Made by a program: the position numbers and the translations under genes. From Calycina herbarum (Eukaryota; Ascomycota; Leotiomycetes; Helotiales; Pezizellaceae), in the NCBI GenBank assembly GCA_001414485.1, contig LLEY01000133.1, positions 62,001-126,000 of the forward strand: a DNA stretch of 64,000 nt, read 5' to 3'. Of the stretch, positions 10,139 to 21,500 are shown in pieces. Below the pieces are notes generated by a model that worked only from the letters and a program-made list of their open reading frames with translations, searched no databases and had not been told where the DNA came from. Positions within the stretch are counted from its first letter, which is position 1, and every line of letters begins with the position of its first letter.

Positions 10139-13121
10139 ATGTCAGGCGCAGAGGACGGTGCAATTCTGGGCGTGATTTCTGCGATAATTACAATTCTCGA
10201 TACTACCAAGAAAGTCTACGAAGCATCTAAAGATGCACAAGGACTCCCGAAAGCCTTCCGGGAGGTTGCCAATCGACTCCAACTTGTCAGGAACATACTG
10301 GAGGCAGCTAAGCGGCACATCGAAGGGCAGAATGCGGATGAAGACTCCTTTAAGGACGCAAAAGGGCTTGTTGAAACATGCGAGAAGAAAGCGAAGAAAT
10401 TGGAAGGCATGTTCCTCAAAGTTATTCCTGCATGGCGGAGGTGTCTGATAAACAGAAGGAGTTGGAAAAAGCAATCACAGGAGTTGCAAATTTGCCACAG
10501 TCTATTCCTGACGATGCGATTGACGCGCCCCGATTCGGTGCTACGACCCATTATTGTTCTGGTTCAACTAATCGGGTGTATGGAAATCAGTATAACAACA
10601 CTGGCAGTGGTCATACTTATCATGCGAAGTCCAAGAGTTTTGGTACTGACGGTAAGAAAAATCCAATCTGCCAAGTCATTGTGCCAGAAAGATCGGAAAA
10701 TAAACCAATTCGTGGGCAATTTAGGAGAATAGAATTTCCCGAACTGTTTGCAAACTGGGTCAAGTCTAGTACAATGAGTAGTCTGGGTCTTTACAGAGTC
10801 ATATTCCCCCTCTGCAGTTTCGTCTATTGCGACCTTTGAATGAAGCTAAGTAATTCGGTGAAACAGAACTTGGAAACCGAAAAAGCGAATGCTTGAGAGC
10901 TCTCCTAGTGACCGATCCAGCGAACGATCGAGAGAATCTCCTTTTTTAAAAAAAGGCTCAAGGGTCAGTGGGACATGCCAATGGATCAAACGAAACACAT
11001 TCTATAACTCGTGGCTCACTTCGGACTTTCAACTTCTATGGCTCTCCGGGGGACCCGGCAAAGAAAGAAAAATAATGCTTTCGATCTACATAGCGCAAGA
11101 ACTTGAAGAAGTGGTTGAAACACCGGTCGGCCATTCGCAAATCACCTTTCTACAGTATTTTTGCGACAATAAAGACGAGAAATGCAATACCGCTGTTGCA
11201 ATTGTCAAGGGATTCCTGTTCCAGCTATTAAGATCGCATCCAAAAATGTACCATTACACTTTGCCATCATTCAAAGACCTAGGATTATCTCTGTTTACTA
11301 AGTTCATGTTTGGTACACTTTGGAGAATCTTTGAGCAAATGCTTCAGGACCCAGTTCTTGGAAGTGTATACTGCGTACTTGACGGTCTTGACGAATGCGA
11401 ACCAGATTCTTCGGAAAATCTCCTCGCAAGATTCAAGACTCTCTTCAATGGCGGCAGAATCTCACTATGTCGCTTTCATTTGCTCATTACCAGCCGCGAG
11501 CACCCAAAGTACATATCAAGAATATTGTCTAGCTTTCCACGGATACGACTGGACTTTAGATGCTGACCACACGAAAGTCAAAACTGACATTAATCGAATT
11601 CAAGGTCGACGAACTCTGTGAATTTTGTGGTTATCCAGATGCTTTGCGTAGAAAAGTAGAAAACACTTTTCGAGATCGGGCGCAAGGTACATTTCTTTGG
11701 GTAGGAATAGTCGCTCAGGAGCTGCGGAAGTACGAAGCAGTAGAAGTCGAAACAGTTTTGGATACTTTTCCACCGGGTCTGGAAGAATTATACGCCCGTT
11801 TGTTACTTCAAATCGAACCCCATCGTGATATCTGTGCGAGAATACTTTCCTGGGTAGTTATGGTAATTCGGCCTCTGACAGTTTCCGAACTAAGTGTCGC
11901 GTTCAACGTTCGCCCTACTACCATTTTCTCGGCGGATGCAGTTATGAGACAGCATGTAACTAGCTGCGGACACTTCTTAACCCTCAAAGGAGACGAAGTT
12001 AACCTCATCCATCAATCAGCTAAAGACTATCTCCTACGCTCTACCTGCGAACTGACCCCTGATCTCGAGTTGTTCCGCGTAAAGAAAGACGTAGCGAACC
12101 TCCAGATTACAAGACGGTGTTTGAGTTATTTGCAAAGTGGTATTTTCGAGGAAGAGACGACATACTTTAAAGACTATACACGAGATTCAGGGGAGAAAAA
12201 TAAACTCCGCAGGAGTCGTCGTAAAGATATCTCCAGTCACTCTTATCCCCCGTTTCCATCCTACGCTGCTCTTCATTGGCCTGAGCATACCAGGTTTCTA
12301 CATCGTTCAGAAGACATTTTTCAAACATCATACCCCTTCTACAATGAAAATTCCACGGCTCGTATGGCGTGGTGGAGAGACTGGGGTTGAAAGCTCAAGC
12401 TAGGGAATTTTGATAGTTCCTTACCCCCCTCGGCCACCCTGTGACCCCTCCAACTAGCTGCAGAATTTGGTCTTCTTCCGCTAGCCCGAAAATATTCTGC
12501 TTGAGGAAAGCCATGTACATTCTGTGATTGTCTGCAGCGATAAAGCAAGCGCTCTCAACATAGCTTGTTCACGGGGTCACCGGGACATAGCTCAACTTCT
12601 GTTACAGAAAGGAGCTAACGTGGAAGTGTTCAGCAGCACAGCTCTTCACAAGGCGACTGGTGATGGCTCAGAAGCAATAGTACGGTTTCTGCTCGGCAAT
12701 GGCGCAAATGTTAATGCAAGGAAGGAAAAGCAAAACGATACAGCATTGCATATCGCGAAAGATGATGATGGGGAAACAGTATTGCACGTTGCAAAAGATG
12801 CTGCAACAGCAGAGATTTTACTAGAGATGGGGCCCAATGTCAACGCAACCGACGTGTGGGGAAGTACGGCACTACATTATGCAGCGAAGACAGGAAGAGA
12901 AGAAATAACACGACTACTTCTAGCAAGAGGGGCTGACTTTAATGCAAAGAACAGAAGGCGAGACACCGTTGGATTTGGCGCTGATACCCAAGTGGATGTA
13001 TGAATTTCCGTCTCTTGATGAGGTTCATGCGAAAATCAAGAATAAGAAGACAGTGATACAGCTGTTAAAAGACAAAAGTAATGAAAAAGTTCAGAGGGGG
13101 ACACTAGTCAAGGTACAATAG
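10139..13121 (+). pseudogene. Decayed NLR: SesA-type N-terminus, NACHT, ankyrin repeats
   Basis: This is a broken fungal NOD-like receptor. The first ~97 residues from 10139 match SesA/NACHT-N domains (helical, GAILGVISAIITILDTTKKVYEA). A +1 shift near 10430 leads to a Gly/Asn/Gln segment (YGNQYNNTGSG, about 10560-10620) resembling amyloid signalling motifs that sit between N-terminal and NACHT domains in fungal NLRs. A frame with CLRALLVTDPAND, typical of the pre-NACHT region, runs near 10885-10950 and breaks at a T/A run. The NACHT core (10950-11560) has a defective Walker A (GGPGKERKIML, lacking GKT) and an intact Walker B (YCVLDGLDE). Further shifts occur near 11550 and 11605, stops near 12388-12490, then about four ankyrin repeats (12540-12960), another shift near 12970 and a stop at 13121. 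With so many lesions it cannot encode the full receptor. Confidence 0.85.
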
Positions 13122-13374
13122 CAAATACTAATACCACTTTAATCAAGGTTTCATGGCTTAAACAAAGTTGCTTCTGTGCTTGATCACAACACCGTGGTAC
13201 AACCAACCCCTTGCATATCCATCAAAACCCCATAAACCCAATCATTAAATCATACAAGAAAATACACAATGGCAAATGCATCTATACAGAAATTCCAACA
13301 TCATTCAAGCCTCAACCCAAGCTCAATTGATCTCCCGAATTTCGAGCAGGTAACGACATGTAAAACTTCATATA

Positions 13375-13424
13375 ACGTGGTTTATCACCGAGTGGCGTAT
13401 ATCACCGAGTGGCGCACTTTCCCC
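13375..13424. repeat. Left terminal inverted repeat of pogo element
   Basis: Fifty bases from ACGTGG to the CCCC run pair with 15186..15235 with one mismatch. The mismatch (TATATC here, CATATC in the other copy read on the same strand) is a C to T change in CpA context. The TIR contains two tandem copies of ATCACCGAGTGGCG. Confidence 0.93.
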
Positions 13425-13481
13425 CCACCCCACTACTTTAATATCAGATTAATCAACCACAACAAATAATATTAATTGAAA

Positions 13482-15137
13482 CTACTCGGAATCTGATAAA
13501 CTAGATACATCTATAACCTCTTGACAAGTTCGTATATTATGACCAGTCTTTCCGCAAGTGCTACACCGTCGCCCAGAGGTTTGCCCCTCATTTTGCCTAC
13601 CCCCCTTAGAACGCTTGTCGCGTCGAGCCTGTTCCTCTGCCTCCTTTTGGGCTAATACGTCCTGCACATCCTCTATAGTAAGTGCACCTCCTTGACGGAC
13701 CCGAGTCTTTTTAGCCCTGCGGCGCTTACTAAGTGCTTCATTTGCCTTGCGAAGGGTATGGACTTCGGCGGATAACAAAGTCATCTCATGAGCTAATAGC
13801 TCTGTACCCTTTGCTAATGCAGCTATAGTCTCGAAAATAGGGGTTGGCGAGCTTCCTTGATAGCGTGAAATACGATTCTTAACTAAAGTTGTTTGCGAAA
13901 GGGCGTCAGTTGGGTTACGAGGGGTCTGTGAGACCTAAGGGTTGGCGGCCACAGAGGGGGGTCTGGTAGGTATAAGAGTTCGTAATCGGACATCAAGCTT
14001 TGATATCACAGCCTAGGGATTAAAAGGCACTAAGCCAGCTCTGCGGAATCCAGCCTAGGCGTTTTGAGTTGTTATTAATTGCTTATAAGCTATGTAAAAG
14101 GCTAAAAAGAACTCGACCTTAGTAATATGGTTAATATAAGCTTTAATAAAGGTCTTAATTTGACGCCTGTACATGCGTTTAAGAACACTAAAACACCCAA
14201 CGTCGAGTGGCTGGGTTAAATAAGAGGAATGAGGAGGTAGGCAAAGAGTAATAATATTATTAGCTTTGTAATACTCTTGAAATGCGGCTGATTTATAACT
14301 CTTATACCCATCTAACACTAGCATTCGATATAGCCCTTTCGCGTAACCACGAGTATGTTTATCGAAGTGTCGTAGCTATTCTAGGCCTGTCTTATTATCG
14401 GTCCATCTATTGCTTATAGGTTTAATAACCTAGTCGTGTAGGAGGCCGCCCTTAGTATACTAATTCGCGAGATGATTCTTCCCTTGAACTACCAAAAACG
14501 GAGGCACGTCCCGACCCTCGCCATTAATACAAGCAATTGCTATAGCCCATTCCCGATTACTAGGCTGAACTGCCTTACCTCTGCTACGTCGATTAGCGCG
14601 AGTTACAACCATTGCTAGGTAGATAATTCCTATTATAAACCCCGTCTCGTCAAAGTTGTAAAAGTCGCAGTCTAAAACACCGTATTTTGCCCTTATATTC
14701 TCCACAAGTCGAAACCATGCGCTAATAAGCTCTGGATCTTCGCATAAGGCTCTTTGAAAGTCGTAAACGCGATTAAAACGCGTCTTTAATTCTGGTCAAC
14801 GTTGTACGAATCGATGTGCCTAGAGCTTACCGACGCGTTTTCCCCCCCGCGATTCGAGGATATAATTCGCCATATCTTCTACACCAGCTAGTCGGGGCGC
14901 AAATCCTCTTATATCTAGATCAAGTATATATCGAACAAGTGTCTCCTCCTCTAAGTCGTTTAATTTATAACAATTAGGTTTGGTTTCGAGGCGATAGGTT
15001 CGGCCAGCCATTCTATGTCGAAGTGTTGTTTCAGGGACTTTATAGATTTTTGCAACAGAGCGACGACTAAGTTTTTTAGATGTTCGAATAGCCTCGATAG
15101 CTAGGATAATTCGTGCTTCTTAGGTTTGGATTTCTAT
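13482..15137 (-). pseudogene. pogo/Fot1 transposase, uninterrupted frame with nonsense mutations only
   Basis: All coding fragments lie in one frame of 552 codons with no indel. The start codon is now ATA (15135-15137), followed by ARIILAIEAI...KLSRRSVAKIY...TTLRHR, a psq-type HTH, then a CENP-B/Tc5-type HTH. The DDE catalytic core shows FDETGF (first Asp), LVLDGYKSYKS (second Asp; usual form LDGHxSH, both His now Tyr) and TQPLDVGCFSVLKR (third Asp). The C-terminus has a basic coiled region and a zinc knuckle CSTCGKTGHNIRTC. Nine in-frame stops (TAA, TAG, TGA) interrupt it, several at positions expected to be Trp or Gln. ATG to ATA, TGG to TAG/TGA, CAG to TAG and His to Tyr are all C:G to T:A, mostly CpA to TpA, as RIP produces. 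It is non-functional. Confidence 0.92.
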
Positions 15138-15185
15138 GGTTGGTTATTGAGAAAACGCGTATTAAAGTTAGTAGGTAGTGAAGTA

Positions 15186-15235
15186 GGGGAAAGTGCGCCA
15201 CTCGGTGATATGCGCCACTCGGTGATAAACCACGT
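15186..15235. repeat. Right terminal inverted repeat of pogo element
   Basis: This is the reverse complement of 13375..13424, ending CCACGT and followed by TA. It retains the CA form at the single position where the TIRs differ. Confidence 0.93.
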
Positions 15236-15237
15236 TA

Positions 15238-15603
15238 TAACAAAAGAAGAATTAAAAAAAAAAAGAATCTATATGCATTCCCAAATCCCACCCATCTATT
15301 TCCATCCCACCAATCCTAATGCGCCACGCGAAAAACCACCAAGATTCGCAAAATAGCAAAGTATTCCTTGGAATCGTCAATCGTCAAGAGCGCTCAACTA
15401 TTCATCAGATTTCAAGTCGTAAATCCAAAACTCAACATTTACAAACAACTTCAATTCGTTGACCTCTCGATCCCAATCCTCATAAATCATCACGAAAACC
15501 CACCACCCCTCAAAAAAGTCTCCGGAACAGTCTGTCTACAAACCTGAAAAGGTGCCAATCCCCTCAGTCGACAATATTTCGGTCTCTATTAAATAATCAG
15601 CAA
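15238..15603. other. Intergenic, possible last exon of the minus-strand zinc-finger gene
   Basis: Between the transposon and the annotated stop at 15604 nothing independent is seen. On the minus strand a strong GTAAGT donor after 15640 and a TTTAATAG acceptor before 15595 would remove 44 nt. That would replace the last twelve residues of the upstream gene with about 35 others ending at a TGA at 15490-15492. Confidence 0.4.
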
Positions 15604-17466
15604 CTACTCCATCTCACATCCCCATTCAAGAAAACTTACAAAACTCCTTCCGCCCCCCAAAATCACAAAACCCTTAACATGCTTAACACTAGAACACACC
15701 CCAAAACTCCCCACCAAACTCATAAACGCCACAGCAGGCATATGCGCCTTAACATTCACAATCATCGAAGCAATCGACGGTAACCTTACAAGTCTCTGAA
15801 GATCGGAAAGTGGCGAGGTGGAGAATGAGAGTGCGAGTGTGAGGGTGATGGATATCGATGATAGGACTAATAGGAAGAGGAGGATTCCAAGGGTTTTCGT
15901 CTTGGGAAATATTTCGGGTCGAATTACCCTGGGGAATTTGGTATGGGAAGTGATCCGGTAGCTGTAGTCGTAATTGTTTCCTTGGAATCTGTTGTTTGAG
16001 GGCGAGTTCTGATGTTGATTTTGTGGGAGGTAGGGATAATCCGTTGCGTTAGAATCAGGTCCTATGCCGAAGTTCTGAAAGTGATAATTCCCCGTATTGG
16101 GACTCCCATTCAAACTTCCATTGAACCCTCCACTCTCATCATTCCGTCCATCCAGGTTTAGACCATCATGACTCGCAGCATAGCTCGCAGAAGTAGGCGT
16201 ATAACCCCACGCATCCCTCCCATCACCCCCCTCACTCCAATAACTAGGACTCCTAATAAACCGTCCATAAATCCACATCTCAAACTGCCCCGTCCTCCTA
16301 CACCTCTCGCAAGAAATCTCATTCATGTTATCCTCAATATACTGACATTGCTTACAAACAACCCGACACGCAGGATCAATCCTCGTATACGCGAAGTGCG
16401 AGCGTTCGAAATGGAGTTGCAAACTCTCAGGGTCGTTGAACCGCTCGTTACAGAGTCCTAGGTAACGACATTTGAAGTAACCTTCTCGTAATACGCCGAT
16501 GGCGAGCATAGCACCGTCTTGGTATTGCGAGTAGAGACTGTGACCTATCGGGTCTTCTGTAGCGGTTTGATAGAAGGGCGCTGAGTTGGGGGAGATTCCT
16601 GAGAGGGGGTCTAGTCCGCCGGGGGATTGGATGTCTAGTTGTGTCCCATAGGGTACGGAGCTTTGCAGGAGGTTAGGATTTTGTCCTATGAATGAAAATA
16701 GGTCACTGGTTTGCGGGTTTGCGGTTGCTTGTTCCGTCGAGATAGATCTCGCATGTCTCCGAGGAATCGATTTCGAGGAGCGAGACTGGTGCATAGATCT
16801 CGGACGTCGTTGTCGCATTTGGAGATTGGCTTGATGGAGTTTTTCTAGACTTGCTATATCGTAGTGCTCCAATGGGCAAGAGACTGCTCGTTTCCGACAG
16901 ACCCAGCATGATCCCAAATAACGTATTAAGGCGGCCTTCGCCTTGGACTTCGGACTCAAACGTTTCCTAACACGCTGTTTGACAATCTTCCCGTCAAAAG
17001 TCCTTAGTTCCGATTGTCGAGCCTTCGCAGACGAAGGGCTTTCGTCCCCGTCGAATGACATGACCGAAGAGAACTCCGTTTGCCCATCGCCAGTTGTAGA
17101 AACAGAAGGTGCCCTATGGCGTTTCGAGGATGTACGAGAAGCAGTTGACTGAGGGGCTGACGGACCCGGGACACTGAGGTAGTTGTGGGCAGGTCGTTGC
17201 TCATTTTGACGTTGTTCAAGTCCTTCTGCCAATTCCGCCGACTGGAACTCGATATAGAGTTCCAATGCCCTATCTTGTTTGTCTGGGGGGATCGGGATTG
17301 GATATCGAGGGTAGGGAGGATCGGAAGGAGAAGGCGACGGTGCCTGTGGGGTTGGGTAATTGGAGGTTTGAACTCTCAAGCTCGGCTGAGTGTTTCTAGG
17401 AATGGTGGACTGTTGGTAGTAGGGATCCTGTCCCGTTTGAATGAATTCCATCTTTGGGCGATTCAT
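15604..17466 (-). CDS. Zinc-finger protein with C-terminal membrane helix
   Basis: A single long frame gives 620 residues from the ATG at 17466; the frame stays open upstream to 18051, but that part is low-complexity leader-like sequence. Visible: a Pro-rich N-terminus; a basic segment (KQRVRKRLSPKSKAKAALIR) leading into CWVCRKRAVSCPLEHYD; a C2H2-like unit (FKCRYLGLC...LQLHFERSH) and a CxxC pair (VCKQCQYI...ISCERC), which together look like degenerate zinc-binding modules; Asn/Gly-rich disorder; and a strong hydrophobic helix at about 525-548 (TLGILLFLLVLSSISITLTL). I recognise this as a conserved kind of fungal hypothetical protein but cannot name it. A membrane-tethered regulator is an inference. 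The extreme C-terminus may be altered by a 44-nt intron (15596-15639). Confidence 0.75.
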   Translation of the reverse strand: MNRPKMEFIQTGQDPYYQQSTIPRNTQPSLRVQTSNYPTPQAPSPSPSDPPYPRYPIPIPPDKQDRALELYIEFQSAELAEGLEQRQNEQRPAHNYLSVPGPSAPQSTASRTSSKRHRAPSVSTTGDGQTEFSSVMSFDGDESPSSAKARQSELRTFDGKIVKQRVRKRLSPKSKAKAALIRYLGSCWVCRKRAVSCPLEHYDIASLEKLHQANLQMRQRRPRSMHQSRSSKSIPRRHARSISTEQATANPQTSDLFSFIGQNPNLLQSSVPYGTQLDIQSPGGLDPLSGISPNSAPFYQTATEDPIGHSLYSQYQDGAMLAIGVLREGYFKCRYLGLCNERFNDPESLQLHFERSHFAYTRIDPACRVVCKQCQYIEDNMNEISCERCRRTGQFEMWIYGRFIRSPSYWSEGGDGRDAWGYTPTSASYAASHDGLNLDGRNDESGGFNGSLNGSPNTGNYHFQNFGIGPDSNATDYPYLPQNQHQNSPSNNRFQGNNYDYSYRITSHTKFPRVIRPEIFPKTKTLGILLFLLVLSSISITLTLALSFSTSPLSDLQRLVRLPSIASMIVNVKAHMPAVAFMSLVGSFGVCSSVKHVKGFVILGGGRSFVSFLEWGCEME

Positions 17467-18552
17467 CTTCTTGGTGGTAGCGAAGGAGGAGGAGGAGGAG
17501 AGTAGTGAGGCTGCTAGGTAGGTGGATAGAAACTCAAGGCTGTGATGCTGGGCGGGGTGAAAGTAAGGCTGCGAAGGCAGTGCAGATCGCAAGAGGAAGA
17601 TTGGAAGTATAAGAGAGAAGGAAGAAGACGCGAGATATCGGTAGGAAATAGATGAGAGAGAGTATGACCTACTTTGTCGAGGGAGGGGGGTGTCCTTGGA
17701 CATTCTTAAAGATTCAACGAACGAGGCTCTGGTGCAGGCGCACTTGCTGTGAGAGGGCGTCGCCCGCCTTTCCTCAGCCGACCCAACTCCAGATGAGGAC
17801 ATCGGTGTGGGTGGTTTACGAGGGAAAAGGGCATTATGCCAGGGGGAAAAAAGGCGATATAGCGACACGAATACCAGCAGCGAAATGAGACTACCCATTG
17901 GCAAAGGACTATGCACCATTGGGTGCGTACGCGTTGTGAATTGCGAGTTCACAAGGAGTGAAGGGATTTTTGGAAGACTTGTGAAGATGTCACACTGCGA
18001 AGAAGTTCTCACGGTGAGAGCGGGACCTGTAGCGAAAAGGCACAGGCCCAAAAGTGGCTGAGCCCCTGAAGAAACCCGACAACTCGCAAGTATGAGATCA
18101 CAATCTCAACAACACCATTGAAATCCCCACTCGCCCTTTTCTAAAAGAGCAAACACAAACGAGATTGTAGAAGGAAAAGGGCGACACGGAAGAAGCATCC
18201 CAGGGCGACGTACGCCTGTGGGTTTCAAAATGAATCATTTCATTGACCGACTTCCATTTTTCTCGCACTCCCTCAACATTTTGGCGAGAGAAGGGCCCTC
18301 TCGTCAGCCTTGAGTTTGCCACCCAGAAGAGCCTCACCTGGTACGTGGACCAATGAGAAATATAGCCTAAATGGTTTGCATCATGAACGAGTTTGAACTT
18401 TCAAGCCGGGTCGTTCGTGAACGCGGGTATGCACTTGCTGGGCTGTGATATATACATATATATGTACGCTATTGACCGCTATTGACTTCTTGATCTGTTT
18501 TGCGAAAGTTATGCAATGCGAAAATGGCAATCATTACTTCATGATATCTGAG
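17467..18552. promoter_or_regulatory. Upstream region of zinc-finger gene
   Basis: About 1.1 kb separate the zinc-finger gene start from the 3' end of the next minus-strand gene. The reading frame of the zinc-finger gene remains open to 18051, but residues there are Ser/Leu-rich and look like translated leader. An AT-rich palindromic run (TATATACATATATATG) lies near 18446-18462. No other gene is supported. Confidence 0.45.
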
Positions 18553-21500
18553 CTACACCAAAGGCCCCCACTCTCCGAATAAATCAAAGGATTCCTTACT
18601 CCACGGTCCTGTTTCGGTCACCGGCCTCCTCTCCCTCCTTTTGCCTTCATTCTCCACATTATTCTTACTTGCAGAAAATGCAGGTACGGGAGGTCGACTC
18701 GACATGATCGTTGGGTTTGGCTTCGTCAGCTTAAACGGTTGGTTCTTCATCGCTGCCATACTTAACACAAGATCCCCTCCACTACCATTGTCAGCACTCT
18801 GACTGGTAGAACCACCATCGTTCACAAAGCGAAACCCAGCCCCATTCGAAGGCCTGGTATCAGGTATTGGGTTGGATCTTGGTGTAACGGCTGGCGCAAT
18901 CGGTTCTGGTAAACTTGAGATTTCTTGCAGTGGTACACTGTCTGGAACTGTTCCCTCCCTTGGAGGACCAATGGGATTGTTGATGAGGGGTTCTGGTTGT
19001 ACAGCTGACGTCGCATCTGCCACTGGTGGCCTCTCTTCAACTGATAGAACGGGTGTATTGGTAGACGAAGATCGAACAATAGACCGGAAATGTGCAATCG
19101 GACCCTGCAATGCCTCTGGGCTGATCTTTGGCGGTGAGGTGGAACCTTTCGGGGATTTCTTAATCAGAGATGAGCCTAGGCTTATGTCTGTATCAGTAAT
19201 TTTCACTGCTTGAATAGAACTCTGAAGCCCAGCAGGTTGCTGCTCAGGGTTGACCCTCTCTTTCACGGCTTTGCTGGAAGGCATGGGTGCCTTCTGAGCC
19301 AATTCAACCCTTGCCTCCTTTTCGTTCAATTTTGGGGGTTGAAGGGAGGCCATGTTCATCACTTGCGCAACCTGAGTTGGAGTGGCAATAGGGGACGTTT
19401 TAACAGCTTTAGCAACTTCGACGACTTGCTCAAGTAGTTCGTCTGTCTTCGAGGCTCGAGTAGGATCTATGTGATCGCTTTCATCGTCCGAAACCTGAAA
19501 TAGATCTTGTAGAGAAAGCCCATTTGGAAGAACGGTATTACCCCTAGCAAATCCTTTGCGAAACAATATTTCCGAAACTTGAGGTCTAATCGAATCCGAT
19601 ACCTTGGGTGGTTCAGTTGTTCTTTCAGACTCAGGTGATGGAACTGCCTTCTTAGACAGTATATTTGTCTTTGAACTTCTAGCCGATTCTAAAGCCTTGG
19701 ACCCGGGTTTCTCTGCTAGGCCAAGGGGTTGAGCAGAACTATCTTTCGAGGATTTTTCGTCTAGAAAGACACCTTTCGGTTTAGTAGGAAGAAGAGATAT
19801 CTTTTGACTGGGTGCGATACTAGCAGGCCTGGGCTCATTCGGTGGTGGCGATTCGGCTGTATATGGCTGTGGGGGAGTATTTGATTTGGGCATCGAATGT
19901 TTTGATGGCCCATTCTTCTGAGTGTTTTTGTTTGGCCTCGAGCTTGGCGATGGGTTTCTAATCTCCGGGGTCTCCTCAAACATCATCTCGCTGTCAGATA
20001 TCCAGTCCTCAAATTCGTTTTCAACTGGGGCTTCGTTCCTCAACTTTCCAACCATTCCGTCGTCCACAAAGTTCCGGGTTGCACTCGAACTTGGCTCGAG
20101 TGGTTGAATTGGAGGGCTCTCCATTAATTCAGAGGGAGGACTTTTTTGAGATAGCCTTCGATCGATGTCTTGATAATCAATGCCGCCATCGAGAGGGGAA
20201 TCGAGAAGCAGAGAAGACGAAGTCATATCGTCCAGACCAAGATCCAAATTCAGTCGAGGTATTTTCCCGTTCAATCTAGCCTGTATATTTTCCTCTTGCT
20301 TCCGAGTGTATGCCTCAAGACATAACGTCGCTTGGGATTGAGCGGGCTCGCTATTATCACTAAATGAGTTGTTCAAGTTTGATTTCGTTCCATTCTTGCT
20401 AACAGATTTGCGGTTCCCAGATGGGCCAGAACTGGGACGGTCCATAAGCATCATCATTTTCCGTGGTGGGCGAGCCTTGATTCGTAGAGACGATACTGGT
20501 CTATCTGGAACTGATCTGCTCTCTAGCCCTACTGGAGAATCTGTTAAACGACTGGGCTTGGAGGAAGTCTCAACATCTAACGGTGGGCGAGCCAATTCTT
20601 CGGGTTCCCTCCTTGGGGTTTTCGTCTTTCGAACTGAAGCACTTTTCACTTTTGGCACCACTCTTTTTGGCTCCGATGCTGGTCGTCGGACTTCGACCAA
20701 CCTTTCGATATCTTCCGATGAAGAAGAATCGGAATATTCGTCCATTTGAATTGGAGGAGCAACCTTTTTAGTCACTTTTTTGGAGGGCATGGGAGTGGGT
20801 CTATTCAGCGACAAAGCCACTCCAGTCAGGTTACTGGCATAGGTACTCTTCGGTGGAGGCGACCTTCGGCGCTTCATCTTCTGGGCTCTGGCCCTTTCTT
20901 TTCTTTTCTCCAATATATCCTCCTTCGAAATACGTTCAGCCGGCATAGAACCCGTACTTTCTGTGTCATCATCCAATGTCAAGTCAATTGTGGCTTTCGG
21001 TTTGTGGGTAACAGTTGGTTTATTGAAGGGCTCGTATTTTATGGTTGGCGTACTTGACGGCTTTGCAGAAGCCAAGGTCAACATAGTGCCAGTGAGATTC
21101 TGGGCATATCCGGATTTGGTCTGAATCGACTCATTTGGCTTCCTCCTCTTGGTCGGCCGGGTGTTCTCGTGGCTATCTTGATTACCATTGTTCAAGAGTT
21201 GTCGCTCTTCAAATGGAGATGTTGTAGAAAGAACAGCTCTACCGTGATGACCAGATGGAGTCAACAAGGCATTCAAAGATTTCGGTTTGAGAGAAGACGA
21301 TGGGGTTCCGAAATTCTGGACTCGCCCACCCATAGAGTTTGGCGAAGCGTTTGCCATGGCAGCCGCCCTCCCTTGCTTCTCCTTATGTCGCTTATTCAAA
21401 AGCTCGGAGAGATCCTGGTTCACGATTTCCATCTGCTCCTCGACCTGGACTAGTGTGCCCCCTCGTTCGAGCTTCAATTCCTCTCCCTCTCCAAATTCAT

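Larger units (their letters stand above)
13375..15235 (-). mobile_element. pogo/Fot1-family DNA transposon, full length, RIP-inactivated
   Basis: A 1,861-bp element is bounded by 50-bp inverted repeats and flanked by TA duplications, the Tc1/mariner-pogo signature. The left TIR starts ACGTGGTTTATCACC and contains the block TATCACCGAGTGGCG twice. The two TIRs differ at one base, a CA versus TA difference. Inside is one transposase frame on the minus strand. The element sits just downstream of the dead NLR gene. Confidence 0.93.
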
